From contig NZ_JAUHLN010000001.1 of NCBI RefSeq assembly GCF_030412265.1, positions 558,001-622,000 of the forward strand: a DNA stretch of 64,000 bases. Reading direction: 5' to 3'. Below the pieces are notes generated by a model. That model was not told the DNA's origin and did no database searches. It saw nothing but the letters and a program-made list of their open reading frames with translations. Shown in pieces: positions 41,738-51,192 of this stretch. A program made the position numbers and the translations under genes. The stretch's first letter is position 1. Every line of letters starts with the position of its first letter. Source of the stretch: Fictibacillus terranigra (GTDB taxonomy: Bacteria; Bacillota; Bacilli; Bacillales; Fictibacillaceae).

Positions 41738-42590
41738 ATGGGGCTTTGGCTCAAACAACACATCGTGACCATGGAAGAGGGGGAATTTAAGCTTACGAGC
41801 GGAGATGAACTATATATCGATCAGCCGTTTAAAGCGGTTTCTGTAAAAGGAAAGTATCTGTCTCACAAAAAGAGGAACTACAACGGCGTCCTGGAAGTGT
41901 CTTTCGCCGATCCTAAAAAGAAACGTCTGAATGCCATCTGCCGTCTGAACGTGGAAACGTATCTCCAGGGTGTCGTACCGTCAGAGATCAGTGCAAGCTG
42001 GCATCCGGAAGCAATTAAGGTACAAGCGGGGCAGCAAGAACGTATGCGCTGAAGCTTCTTCGTCCAGCGGGCAAGTGGGATGTTTACGATACGGTCGATT
42101 CGCAGGTTTATAAAGGTGCCGGACAGGAAGAGCCAATGTCAATGCTATCATCAACGGGGCTACAAAAGTTGAGGTTATCACATACAAAGGCAGTTTGATC
42201 AATGCTTACTTTTCGGCCTCTGCCGGAGGATACACGGTCGGTTCAGGATTCGTCTGGAGTACGGATCTGTTGTCATACTTAGTGGGCAAACCCGATCCTT
42301 ATGACCAGTCAAAATTCGCGAAAAACTGGTGGACGTATGAACTCAGCTTTGATGAGATCAGCAAAAAGGCGGCTTCCTACTAAATTGGCGAAGTGATTGA
42401 CATTAAAATTTTGGAAAGGGAATATACACGGGCGACGAAGGTAAGAATCACTGGATTTAATGAAACTATTGAGATTTCAGGAGCTGACTTTCGAAAAATG
42501 ATGAACGCGGACGCCATGAAATCGGCTATTTTTACGCCTCGCCTTGTGAAGAATGAACCAGCAAAAAAAGAGAGTTATCCAAAAGGATAA
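41738..42590 (+). pseudogene. SpoIID/LytB-domain gene with three disabling lesions
   Basis: The protein can be read in pieces. Frame one gives KLTSGDELYIDQPF to NVETYLQGVVPSEISASWHP and then goes out of frame near 42026. A second frame gives AARTYALKLLRPAGKWDVYD to SQVYKGAGQEE. Near 42134 it shifts again to ANVNAIINGATKVEVITYKG and INAYFSASAGGYTVGSG. A TAA at 42381-42383 stands where a sense codon is expected, and the rest reads through to PAKKESYPKG and a real stop. This is the SpoIID/LytB fold, whose members are lytic transglycosylases or amidase enhancers acting on peptidoglycan. No start codon or signal peptide survives; related but scrambled coding may extend back to about 41600. Confidence 0.85.
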
Positions 42591-42599
42591 CTCTCTTTT
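42567..42599 (+). terminator. Terminator of the SpoIID-domain pseudogene
   Basis: AAAGAGAGTTATCC, loop AAAA, GGATAACTCTCTTTT overlaps the last codons. Confidence 0.9.
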
Positions 42600-42783
42600 C
42601 AGGGGTTAGGGGTTGGTGGTGGTTATATAAAATATGTACCCCGCCTGCCATTGTTCTAAACCTGAAAAAAACAAACTTTTTTATTTAGATTGTGGCATCA
42701 TTGACTACAGCGTAAAATAAAGGTAGCATGAATCATTAATGAATACATACAGCCTACACAGTTGTACTTAGCGAGGTATGAAT

Positions 42784-43929
42784 ATGAAAAAGAAAATTAA
42801 AGTAATGACGATCTTCGGTACACGGCCCGAAGCGGTTAAAATGGCGCCGCTCGTCCTGGAGCTGAAAAAATACCATGAAGAAATAGAGCCTGTTGTTACA
42901 GTGACTGCCCAGCATAGGCAGATGCTCGATGCGGTCCTCGATACGTTCGACATCACCCCTGACTATGACCTGAACATTATGCAGGACCGGCAGACGTTAA
43001 GCCAGATAACGACCAAGGCGCTCATTGGCCTTGAAAACATTTTGAAGGATGTCAAACCGGATCTTGTCCTCGTCCATGGGGATACAACGACGACATTTGT
43101 GGCCGGCTTGGCAGCATACTATCAGCAGATCGCGGTTGGACATGTAGAAGCAGGGCTGCGTACACATAACAAATATTCCCCGTTCCCGGAAGAGCTGAAC
43201 CGCCAGCTTACCGGTGTGATCGCTGACCTTCATTTTTCACCGACGCCTGCTGCTGCCCGCAACCTGCTGGATGAGAACAAGCAGGGAGACAGCATTTTTG
43301 TCACGGGTAATACAGCAATCGACGCGTTATCCACGACCATTCAGGACGTTTACACTCACGAGGTGCTTGAAAAGATCGGCCATGACCGTCTGATTTTGGT
43401 TACGGCTCACCGCAGGGAAAATCTCGGAGAACCGATGAGGAATATTTTTCGCGCCATCAAAAGAATGGTGGAGGATTTTTCAGACGTACAGGTCGTTTAC
43501 CCCGTCCATTTGAACCCGGCGGTCCAGGAGCTGGCGAATGAAATTTTAGGAAACGATCAAAGAATTCACCTGATTGAGCCGCTTGGTGTTATTGATTTTC
43601 ATAACTTCGCCTCACGTGCCCATTTGATTCTGACAGACAGCGGCGGAGTGCAGGAGGAGGCTCCGTCTCTTGGTGTTCCGGTACTTGTTCTCCGCAACAA
43701 CACAGAACGTCCCGAAGGCATCGGAGCAGGAACGCTAAGGCTGGCTGGAACGGAAGAAGAAAATATTTATATGATCACAAAAGAACTGTTAACCAACAGC
43801 CGTGCGTATGAAGAAATGGCCAAAGCGTCCAATCCGTACGGAGACGGACAGGCTTCACGCCGGATCGTCGAGGCGATCCTCTATCATTATGGTATGCGGA
43901 CGGAGCGTCCGGATTCGTTTCACGCATAA
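42784..43929 (+). CDS. mnaA: UDP-N-acetylglucosamine 2-epimerase
   Basis: This 381-residue cytoplasmic enzyme interconverts UDP-GlcNAc and UDP-ManNAc, the donor used by TagA in the wall teichoic acid linkage unit. Family motifs are TIFGTRPEAVKMAPL at the start, HGDTTTTFVAGLAA, VGHVEAGLRT, TAHRRENLGEP and LTDSGGVQEEAPSLG. Length and motifs fit the non-hydrolysing type. ATG 42784 lies seven bases after GAGG and is preferred over the ATG at 42778. It opens the teichoic acid island and has its own terminator. Confidence 0.94.
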   Translation: MKKKIKVMTIFGTRPEAVKMAPLVLELKKYHEEIEPVVTVTAQHRQMLDAVLDTFDITPDYDLNIMQDRQTLSQITTKALIGLENILKDVKPDLVLVHGDTTTTFVAGLAAYYQQIAVGHVEAGLRTHNKYSPFPEELNRQLTGVIADLHFSPTPAAARNLLDENKQGDSIFVTGNTAIDALSTTIQDVYTHEVLEKIGHDRLILVTAHRRENLGEPMRNIFRAIKRMVEDFSDVQVVYPVHLNPAVQELANEILGNDQRIHLIEPLGVIDFHNFASRAHLILTDSGGVQEEAPSLGVPVLVLRNNTERPEGIGAGTLRLAGTEEENIYMITKELLTNSRAYEEMAKASNPYGDGQASRRIVEAILYHYGMRTERPDSFHA

Positions 43930-43951
43930 TCAAGTACACGATGCAGCACTT

Positions 43952-43982
43952 AGCCTTCATGGATTTCCGATGAAGGCTTTTT
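43952..43982 (+). terminator. Terminator after mnaA
   Basis: AGCCTTCAT, loop, ATGAAGGCT followed by TTTTGCGTTTT. Confidence 0.85.
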
Positions 43983-44051
43983 GCGTTTTATTCAGGAGTC
44001 CATTGGGGAAAATAAGACGGTATGTATTCAAAATGGATTTGGAGTGATTGT

Positions 44052-45584
44052 ATGTCTTCACCTTTTCGCCAGACAGCAAGAGAATTTCTTCAGAGTGATA
44101 AAATCGAAATCGTGAATTATCCTTCAAGGAGGCCGGCCAAATGGTTCGGCCGCAAAAAGAAAATAACCGTCGTTACCGCAGCTTACAATGTGGAGACGTT
44201 TATCCACAAAACGGTAGATTCAGTCATCCAACAAACCATGGACTTCGATGACATCGAATATATTATTGTCGACGACTGTTCGACAGACAGAACGAAAGAA
44301 ATTCTTCATCATTATGCCTCTAAGCATAAAAACATATGTGTGGTTTCCTTGAAGGAAAACACAGGAACACCTGGAACTCCGCGTAATATAGGAATTGAGC
44401 TCGCAACCGGAAAATACATTACTTTTTTAGACGGAGACGATTGGCTGGAGCCGGACGGGCTCGAAACACTCGTAAACATCCTTGAGGAAACGGGTGACGA
44501 TTATGCAGTCGGAAAAACGATCAAGGTCACCTCGGATTCAGAGACCATCATTGGCGAGCATGAGTCGGTCAAAGAAAGACGGAGCATCACACCGTACGAG
44601 ATTCCCCGCATGTTTTACCATATGGGGCCTCGTGCCAGAGCGGTAAAGCTCTCCTTGCTTAAAGAGCATGACATCGGCTTTCCTGATATGAAGTTTGGGG
44701 AAGACAAACAGTTTTTCTGTGATGTTTTTTTTCATGTAAATACCATTTCCACAACGACAAAGCCTGTCTTTTACGTCAACCGGACCGATGAGAACCCCGG
44801 TTCACTAACGAAGGTAACCTCTGTTCTGGATAAACGGCGCTGCGATCTGCAGGTCATCCAGCATATTAAAGCGCAGAATCTGCCGGTTGAAAAAGAGAGA
44901 GCCGCGTTAACCAGGCTCTATGAAATTGATATGTTTAAGACGTTTGACAGCCAGGTTTTTGTGCGATCGGATGAGAAAGAGGCTTTCATTGGCGTACTCC
45001 GCGAAGCGATGGAAACGACGAAGGACCTTCGGTATGACTTCAGGGAGTCCTTTCAGGTTCCAATGTACCGTGCCGCCGCTGATCTGTTTATGGAGGACCG
45101 AATCGATGACTTTATCCAGTTATTTACATGGCTGAAAAGAGAAAAGAACAAGAAATACGTGATAAAAGACGGACTCCCGTATTATGAGCTTCCTTTCTTC
45201 AACGACAAGTTTCAGCACATCCGTATACCCATGCTTGCACGAGCTATCGATTCCTATACCGAAAATGGGGACTACGTGCAGACCTTTGAAATCTATGGCG
45301 ACCATGTCGATCACGTCAACACGGTGTTGATCAGAGACAGGAAGAACTATTGGAATGAAATACAAGTGGATTTCGAGATTAGCGGAAACAGAGGGGAATT
45401 CAGAGTCCCATTCAAGAAGCTGAATCAATTGAAAACAGCTTTCTATACAGTTTTCATCCGATACAATGATTATGAACTGATCAATATTAAACGGATCCTG
45501 AAGAATGAAATGGTGTATAAAGATCGTACGTTTAATTTTTACTCTACCAAAGCAAATAATATCGGTTTGAAAATTACCGAGTAA
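44052..45584 (+). CDS. GT2 glycosyltransferase with C-terminal accessory domain
   Basis: This 510-residue cytoplasmic enzyme has a GT-A fold (about 38-280) with TVVTAAYNVE, VDDCSTDRTKE, GTPGTPRNIGIELATG and the metal motif FLDGDDWLEPDG. A helical middle leads to a strand-rich C-terminal domain (about 390-510). This architecture recalls enzymes that glycosylate wall teichoic acid or add sugars to surface polymers. ATG 44052 follows GGAG by eight bases. Its position between mnaA and the acetylation pair supports a wall-polymer target; the sugar is unknown. Confidence 0.85.
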   Translation: MSSPFRQTAREFLQSDKIEIVNYPSRRPAKWFGRKKKITVVTAAYNVETFIHKTVDSVIQQTMDFDDIEYIIVDDCSTDRTKEILHHYASKHKNICVVSLKENTGTPGTPRNIGIELATGKYITFLDGDDWLEPDGLETLVNILEETGDDYAVGKTIKVTSDSETIIGEHESVKERRSITPYEIPRMFYHMGPRARAVKLSLLKEHDIGFPDMKFGEDKQFFCDVFFHVNTISTTTKPVFYVNRTDENPGSLTKVTSVLDKRRCDLQVIQHIKAQNLPVEKERAALTRLYEIDMFKTFDSQVFVRSDEKEAFIGVLREAMETTKDLRYDFRESFQVPMYRAAADLFMEDRIDDFIQLFTWLKREKNKKYVIKDGLPYYELPFFNDKFQHIRIPMLARAIDSYTENGDYVQTFEIYGDHVDHVNTVLIRDRKNYWNEIQVDFEISGNRGEFRVPFKKLNQLKTAFYTVFIRYNDYELINIKRILKNEMVYKDRTFNFYSTKANNIGLKITE

Positions 45585-45592
45585 CCAGGATT

Positions 45593-45624
45593 GACAAGGG
45601 CTTAGACGGCTCTTGTCTTTTTTT
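45593..45624 (+). terminator. Terminator after the GT2 gene
   Basis: GACAAGGGC, loop, GGCTCTTGTC followed by seven T. Confidence 0.82.
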
Positions 45625-45790
45625 GTTTCCAATATGTTGTAATAAAATAATTGGAAAACGGTTGTCAAAAAATGAAGAATTCAGATGAATAGTATAGGGT
45701 AGGGCCGATTTATGCCGGATTTTATGCGGGTATTTACAACTTTTTTACATGTTTTTTACAAAATTAAAGAAGAGACGAAAGGATTTTTGT

Positions 45791-47215
45791 ATGCTTTTTA
45801 GTTCAACTGTCTTTATGTTTTTATTCTTGCCAATCGTATTGCTGCTTTATTTCCTATCGCCTCGCCCGTTTAAGAACACGATCTTGCTCGGCGCGAGTTT
45901 GATTTTTTATGCCTGGGGAGAACCGCGGTTTGTACTTGTCATGCTGTTCTCCATCGCGATGAACTATGTGTTTGCACTGATCGTAGATGCGAAGCGTGAG
46001 GAAAAAACGAAGGTGAAATGGATCATCGGCGTCATGGTGGCCGCTAACTTGCTGCTGCTCGGAGTGTTCAAGTATTCCAACTTTATTGTGGATAACATTA
46101 ATGAGTTGTTTGGAATGAGTATTGATATTCCGAAAATTCCGCTGCCGCTGGGAATCTCTTTCTTTACGTTCCACGCCATAAGCTATGTGATCGATGTTTA
46201 CCATAAAGAAAAAGCACAGAAAAACCCGATCGACCTGGCACTGTATATCGCGCTGTTTCCGCAGCTCATCGCAGGCCCGATCGTCCGGTACCATACGATT
46301 TCCCACCAGCTTAAAGAGCGTTATGAGACGTTCCAGCGCTTTGCCTATGGGACGAAGCGGTTCATTATGGGGTTAGGGAAAAAAATGATTCTGGCGAATG
46401 GCTGTGCTTATGTGGCTGACCATGTTTTCGCACAGAATCCCGGAAGCATGTCAACCAGCCTTGCCTGGATCGGAATCATCGCCTATTCCCTTCAGATTTA
46501 CTTTGATTTCTCGGGATATTCCGATATGGCGATCGGGCTGGCGAAGATGTTTGGATTTGATTTTCTTGAAAACTTCAACTATCCGTATATCTCGCGTTCC
46601 ATCAGCGAGTTCTGGCGCCGGTGGCATATATCCCTCGGCTCTTGGTTCCGTGATTACGTGTACATCCCTCTTGGCGGAAATCGAAAAGGGGAGATGAGGA
46701 CGTACTGGAACTTGTTCATCGTCTGGATGGCAACGGGCATCTGGCACGGAGCGAGCTGGACCTTTATCGCATGGGGTCTTTATTACGGAGCATTCATCAT
46801 GCTTGAGAAAGCGTTCCTTGGCAAGCTGCTGATCAAGGTGCCGCGGTTTATCCAGCACATTTATGCCGTTTTTATCGTAGTGATCGGATGGGTGTTTTTC
46901 CGTTCTGAAACGTTCAGCTATGCGTATTCCTATATTCAAACCATGTTCGGCCTGAACGGGACAGGGCTGTGGGACACAGATGCTTCCTACTATTTTACTC
47001 AGTATGGAATGGTGGTCCTGCTCGCACTTATTGGGTCAACGCCGTTCTTAAAGCTATTGATGGACAAGGTGGAGGACAGAGCGGAGACCTCTCAAGGAAT
47101 TGGTATTTTTGGACGGGATATCGCAATGACGAGCTATTATGCCGTCATCCTTGTACTGACTGTTATTTATATGGTTTCTAATTCGTTCAACCCATTCATC
47201 TATTTCCGGTTCTAA
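45791..47215 (+). CDS. MBOAT-family O-acyltransferase
   Basis: This 474-residue multi-pass membrane protein is of the AlgI/DltB/PatA type. It shows about ten hydrophobic segments, FPQLIAGPIVRY, DFSGYSDMAIGLAKMFG, FWRRWHISLGSWFRDYVYIP and the catalytic histidine in TGIWHGASWTF near 318. Such proteins bring an acyl group from a cytoplasmic donor across the membrane. The next gene encodes a DHHW-type extracytoplasmic partner, the usual two-part machine for O-acetylating polysaccharide. ATG 45791 is eight bases after GAAAGGA. The acceptor is probably a teichoic acid or exopolysaccharide made by this cluster. Confidence 0.9.
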   Translation: MLFSSTVFMFLFLPIVLLLYFLSPRPFKNTILLGASLIFYAWGEPRFVLVMLFSIAMNYVFALIVDAKREEKTKVKWIIGVMVAANLLLLGVFKYSNFIVDNINELFGMSIDIPKIPLPLGISFFTFHAISYVIDVYHKEKAQKNPIDLALYIALFPQLIAGPIVRYHTISHQLKERYETFQRFAYGTKRFIMGLGKKMILANGCAYVADHVFAQNPGSMSTSLAWIGIIAYSLQIYFDFSGYSDMAIGLAKMFGFDFLENFNYPYISRSISEFWRRWHISLGSWFRDYVYIPLGGNRKGEMRTYWNLFIVWMATGIWHGASWTFIAWGLYYGAFIMLEKAFLGKLLIKVPRFIQHIYAVFIVVIGWVFFRSETFSYAYSYIQTMFGLNGTGLWDTDASYYFTQYGMVVLLALIGSTPFLKLLMDKVEDRAETSQGIGIFGRDIAMTSYYAVILVLTVIYMVSNSFNPFIYFRF

Positions 47216-47245
47216 AAATCATAAGAAGGGAGACGGGGGCACGAG

Positions 47246-48439
47246 ATGAAGAAAAAAATAGCGGATATGATTCTTATTGGCTTTTTGCTGCTGTTCATCT
47301 TCGGCTTTGGATTATGGACGTGGCTGAAGGATGATAACCCTGTTTCAGCATTGGAGAACAGGGATTTGAAGATGCGGCCAGATGCAACGGTGGAACGGCT
47401 GCTATCAGGGGAATACTTCAAATCCTTTGAAGCTTATTTTAATGATCAATTCCCGGGTAGACAGGCGTTTATTGAAGCCAATGCCTCGGTTGATAAATTT
47501 ATCATGCAGAAGGATGAAATCAGGGATGTGTATGCTTTAAAAAATGGCTACCTGATCAATCCGGTGCATCCGAAAGACAAGACGAAGGAAGTAAATCATA
47601 AGATCAATTCCTTCGCCCATACACTTAAAAAGAAAAACATAGATGTGTACTTTGCATTGCCGCCAAACAAATCGACCATCATGGAGAATAAACTCCCGGA
47701 TTACATCGAGGCCCACGGCAATGAGCTGTCAGATAAGCTGATGGATGGTTTCTCTAAGGATGTTCATGCGCTCGATCTGCGGCCGACGATAAAGCCTCAT
47801 CTTCAAGAGCCGAATATGTATTTCCATACGGACCATCATTGGAAGCCGAAAGCCGCTCATTATGCCTATGAAAAAATCATTGATGAAATGAATAAACAGC
47901 ATCCCGGCGTAGGCAGGCCGATTCCGAAGAGCCAGTTTACGTGGAAAGAGGCTCCAGAAAAATTTTACGGTTCAGATGCAAGGAAAACAACCAAATCGTA
48001 TGCTTCCAAACCCGATACGATTACGATCGCACAGCCAGAGTTCAAGGAAAAGCCAATTTCGATCTGTTATCGGAAAACGTGCGGCCATTCATTTTATGAT
48101 ATGTCCAAGCTTAAGGAAAAAGGCACTTACGCTAACCATTATCAGACATACTTCTCTGGAGACGTCTCTGAGGCCGTCATCAAGAATCCGAACAAGCCAA
48201 ACGGTCCGAAGGTGCTCATTCTAAAGGATTCCTATGTGAATCCGATGATCCAGTTCCTGTCCCGCAACTTTAGCGAGACACGAATTATTGATATGAGGCA
48301 CTACAAGCAGAAGAGCGTCTATCAGTACATTGACCAGCACGATATCGATGCTGTTCTGTTCGTGCATAACATCAACTCCATTAATATCACACCAGCCTTT
48401 GTGGACTTCAAACACCCAGGCGGCGGTGAAAATCAATAA
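47246..48439 (+). CDS. DHHW / AlgX-like O-acetylation protein
   Basis: This 397-residue protein has one N-terminal membrane anchor (about 8-28) and an extracytoplasmic SGNH-like domain with ENRDLK, FNDQFPGRQAF, the namesake FHTDHHWKP near 195 and the serine motif LILKDSYVNP near 315. It is the partner of the MBOAT protein 30 bases upstream and should transfer acetyl groups to a surface polymer. The two genes form one transcript ended by the terminator at 48462. GGGAGACGGGGG precedes the ATG. Confidence 0.88.
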   Translation: MKKKIADMILIGFLLLFIFGFGLWTWLKDDNPVSALENRDLKMRPDATVERLLSGEYFKSFEAYFNDQFPGRQAFIEANASVDKFIMQKDEIRDVYALKNGYLINPVHPKDKTKEVNHKINSFAHTLKKKNIDVYFALPPNKSTIMENKLPDYIEAHGNELSDKLMDGFSKDVHALDLRPTIKPHLQEPNMYFHTDHHWKPKAAHYAYEKIIDEMNKQHPGVGRPIPKSQFTWKEAPEKFYGSDARKTTKSYASKPDTITIAQPEFKEKPISICYRKTCGHSFYDMSKLKEKGTYANHYQTYFSGDVSEAVIKNPNKPNGPKVLILKDSYVNPMIQFLSRNFSETRIIDMRHYKQKSVYQYIDQHDIDAVLFVHNINSINITPAFVDFKHPGGGENQ

Positions 48440-48461
48440 ATGGTGTAGTGTTATCAAAGTA

Positions 48462-48507
48462 AACCATCCATTCCGGGGGGACAGCTCCCTGGAGTGGATG
48501 GTTTTTT
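48462..48507 (+). terminator. Terminator of the acetylation operon
   Basis: AACCATCCATTCC, loop, GGAGTGGATGGTTTTTT. Confidence 0.9.
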
Positions 48508-48546
48508 GTGCAGGAGAAAAAGATGCGCAGCTTACCGAACAACACA

Positions 48547-48577
48547 AAAAATCCCTCTTCAACAGGAGAGGGATTTT
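48547..48577 (-). terminator. Terminator of tagO
   Basis: AATCCCTCT, loop, AGAGGGATT with A run and T run on opposite sides; it can also back up the plus-strand terminator. Confidence 0.85.
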
Positions 48578-48586
48578 TGTTTCTTC

Positions 48587-49630
48587 CTATTTATTAGGTT
48601 TTCTGATCGCGTTCAGTACAGGCCGGTAATTTTGACCGACAAGCCCTACGCCTTCAACTACAAGCTCGATGCCCAGAGTTAGAACGGCAATGATGAACAA
48701 TGAACCCCAGAGCGTCGAGGTTGAGAAGAGGATCGCTGCAATCCCGAACACCGCGCTCATCGCATAGATGATCAATACCGTTGTGCGGTGGGAGTAGCCC
48801 AAACGCAGGAAGCAGTGATGCAGATGCGATTTGTCGGGTGCTGACAACGGCTGCTTATGCAAAATCCTTCTTATGATCGCGAAGATCGTATCAGAGATTG
48901 GAACACCAAGGATAATCACCGGCACCACAAGAGAAAACAACGTAACGTTTTTAAACCCAAGAAGTGATAAGACCGATATGATGAACCCTAAAAAAAGTGC
49001 TCCGGTATCGCCCATGAAGATTTTAGCGGGATGGAAATTGTAGAACAGGAATCCAAGAGTTCCGGCCAAAACGACACCGGCGATTGCCATGACAAGCACG
49101 TTGCCCATGATAAAGGCCATCGCGGCGATCGTGAACAATACAATAGAAGAAACCCCGGCGGCAAGCCCGTCCAATCCATCGATCAAGTTGATCGCATTCG
49201 TAATGGCAAGAACCCACAGCACCGTTAGCGGGATGCTGAACCAGCCCAGCTCCAGACGTCCGTCGAAGGGGAGATTAATGAAATGAACCTGAATGCCTCC
49301 GAAAACGACAACACAGAGAGCGGCTGCAATTTGCCCCGCAAGCTTTACTTTGGGTGATAATTCATAAATATCATCAAGTAATCCGGTCATAATAATGATA
49401 GCTGATCCCAAAAGGATGGGCACCGTATATGGGCTTTCCGGATGAAGGACCCAGAAGCCGATTAAAAAGCTGATAAAAATGGCGAGTCCGCCCGCTCGAG
49501 GCATCACTTTCGCATGAACTTTTCGGTTGTTTGGACTATCGACCGCTCCGATAAAGAAAGCGGCTTTTTTAACTAAAGGTGTTAGTATGATCGATGCTAG
49601 AAAACATACGAACAATGTAACGTAAAACAT
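48587..49630 (-). CDS. tagO: Undecaprenyl-phosphate GlcNAc-1-phosphate transferase
   Basis: This 347-residue protein has about ten membrane helices and belongs to the MraY/WecA family. Motifs are SPNNRKVHAKVMPRAGGLAI, GLLDDIYELSPKVKL, NAINLIDGLDGLAAG and FMGDTGALFLGF, with the Asp residues that bind magnesium and UDP-GlcNAc, and HLHHCFLRLGYSHR in the last loop. It makes undecaprenyl-PP-GlcNAc, the first lipid intermediate of wall teichoic acid. ATG 49630 follows GAGGTGTC. The gene is monocistronic on the minus strand with a stem-loop in its leader. Confidence 0.92.
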   Translation of the reverse strand: MFYVTLFVCFLASIILTPLVKKAAFFIGAVDSPNNRKVHAKVMPRAGGLAIFISFLIGFWVLHPESPYTVPILLGSAIIIMTGLLDDIYELSPKVKLAGQIAAALCVVVFGGIQVHFINLPFDGRLELGWFSIPLTVLWVLAITNAINLIDGLDGLAAGVSSIVLFTIAAMAFIMGNVLVMAIAGVVLAGTLGFLFYNFHPAKIFMGDTGALFLGFIISVLSLLGFKNVTLFSLVVPVIILGVPISDTIFAIIRRILHKQPLSAPDKSHLHHCFLRLGYSHRTTVLIIYAMSAVFGIAAILFSTSTLWGSLFIIAVLTLGIELVVEGVGLVGQNYRPVLNAIRKPNK

Positions 49631-49655
49631 ATGACACCTCATTAATTTCAAGATA

Positions 49656-49717
49656 TGTTTCTGCTGTGTACCTACAAAAGGGTCGAAACGATTTGTCGAT
49701 TCTTGTAGGTTGAAACA
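49656..49717 (-). other. Stem-loop in the tagO leader
   Basis: TGTTTC and GAAACA, and inside them ACCTACAA and TTGTAGGT, pair around a 25-base loop that contains two TCGA steps. It lies 26 bases upstream of the tagO start and has no T run, so it is not a terminator. A regulatory or mRNA-stabilising role is possible. Confidence 0.4.
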
Positions 49718-49832
49718 GAAAATACATCAATATTGTCAAATTTTTCGATTTGGTCTCTAGGATTATACCATAGAAAATAGATTCTCAAGTATAAAAATAT
49801 AAATTTTTGGAAATACTGTACGGCGAATTAAA

Positions 49833-49878
49833 AAATCCCCGGAAGAAGAAGCAAAATGCTCTTCCTTGCCAGGGATTT
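49833..49878 (-). terminator. Terminator of tagA
   Basis: On the minus strand AAATCCCTGGCAAGGAAG pairs imperfectly with CTTCTTCCGGGGATTT and is followed by TTAATT. Confidence 0.8.
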
Positions 49879-49893
49879 ACTGAATGAAATTTT

Positions 49894-50646
49894 TTATCGG
49901 ACTGGAACTTTTGCGATCTGCTGCATTTTAACCTGAAGCACTTTTAAAGCGAATTGCGGAAGTGCAATCTGGCGTTTCCAGCGGGATGGCTGCTTCACTA
50001 AACGGTAGAACCATTCAAGGTTCATCCTTTGCCACACTTCAGGCGCACGCTGTACTTCTCCAGCAAGAACATCGAATGTACCGCCGACACCCATGAAAAT
50101 TCCGTGCTCGAAGCGGGAAAGATGCTGGTTAATCCACGCTTCCTGACGCCCGGCGCCTAATGCAACAAGGACGATGTCAGGTTTGATGTGCTCAATCGTG
50201 CTCGCTATCTTATCATCATTCAGATCAAAGAATCCATGATGGTAACCGGCTATCGTAACGTTCGGATATTCCGTTTCAATGGTTTCAGATGCTTTTTCAA
50301 TGACCTTGTCCCGTCCGCCAAGCAAATAAACACTGTAGTTTTTCTCGTTCGCAAGGCTTAAAAGGCGAAGCGTCAGATCAAAACCGGTCACACGTTCCGG
50401 AAGAGGAAGTCCGAGAAGGCCGGCCGATTTAATGATCCCGATGCCGTCAGCTGTGACGTAATCCGCGTTTTTAATGACGGACATAAAGTCTTCTTCTTTA
50501 CGGGCCTTCATGACGACTTCCGGATTCGCCGTTACGACGAACGCCTTCTTTCGGTCCTCAAGGTGAGAATGAAGTGTATTTATAAAATTGTTAATGGTTG
50601 TATTTAAAAAGTCGATTCCCAGTATGTTCACTGTATTATTCATCAT
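49894..50646 (-). CDS. tagA: UDP-ManNAc:GlcNAc-PP-undecaprenol ManNAc transferase
   Basis: This 250-residue GT26 enzyme of the WecG/TagA family adds ManNAc to the TagO product, completing the disaccharide linkage unit. Motifs are FVVTANPEVVMKARK, YVTADGIGIIKSAGLLG, PERVTGFDLTLRLL, LLGGRDKVIEKA and VALGAGRQEAWINQH. The C-terminal basic-aromatic segment RLVKQPSRWKRQ probably binds the membrane. GTGGGG lies before two consecutive ATGs (50646 and 50643). It is divergent from tagD, as in Bacillus subtilis, with a long shared regulatory gap. Confidence 0.93.
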   Translation of the reverse strand: MMNNTVNILGIDFLNTTINNFINTLHSHLEDRKKAFVVTANPEVVMKARKEEDFMSVIKNADYVTADGIGIIKSAGLLGLPLPERVTGFDLTLRLLSLANEKNYSVYLLGGRDKVIEKASETIETEYPNVTIAGYHHGFFDLNDDKIASTIEHIKPDIVLVALGAGRQEAWINQHLSRFEHGIFMGVGGTFDVLAGEVQRAPEVWQRMNLEWFYRLVKQPSRWKRQIALPQFALKVLQVKMQQIAKVPVR

Positions 50647-51042
50647 TAATCCCCACTTTTTGCAATTGGATCATTACACAGCTTCTGAAATAGGAAGTTT
50701 CTCCAGCACCCTATGTGCAACTAAATGCCTAAATCATTTATGTAGCTGTTTAAAATGTGAGATACATTCATTCCGATAAAGAACAGTATCAAGAAATAAA
50801 TGCCATTGTTTATTAAGAACTTGTAAAAAGACCTTAAAGATTATATTATAAGTATTGACGTTCCGATAGGGAACATCTGTTACAGGCTATTATACCATGA
50901 AACTTGTAAGTTTGTAAAAAATATATTAAGAGTTCGTTAACATAAAGCTGAATAGCAGGCTGACCATCTGCGATTCAGTGCATTAACGCTATTCTATAAG
51001 GAAGCTTTTCTTTTGTATTCCCATTATTTTATTCATAAAACA

Positions 51043-51131
51043 TTTACAATAAGTTAACAAAACAACAAATTTATACGAAAAGATTATTAGCGAGAGAGAA
51101 AAGCAACGATACAATTTACAAAATATTTACC
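51043..51131. promoter_or_regulatory. Candidate PhoP/WalR boxes in the tagA-tagD gap
   Basis: Two pairs of hexamers with 11-bp periodicity lie in the 546-base divergent gap: TTTACA-N5-TTAACA (51043-51059) and TTTACA-N5-TTTACC (51115-51131). Read on the other strand the first is TGTTAA-N5-TGTAAA. Both PhoP boxes and WalR sites have this form, and both regulators act on tag promoters in Bacillus subtilis. The second pair ends about 60 bases before tagD. The rest of the gap is AT-rich with no gene. Confidence 0.45.
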
Positions 51132-51192
51132 TGTTATTTATTTATTGGAAGAAGGGTAAATATAATTAGAACATTAAGGAGAGGATTGCAAG

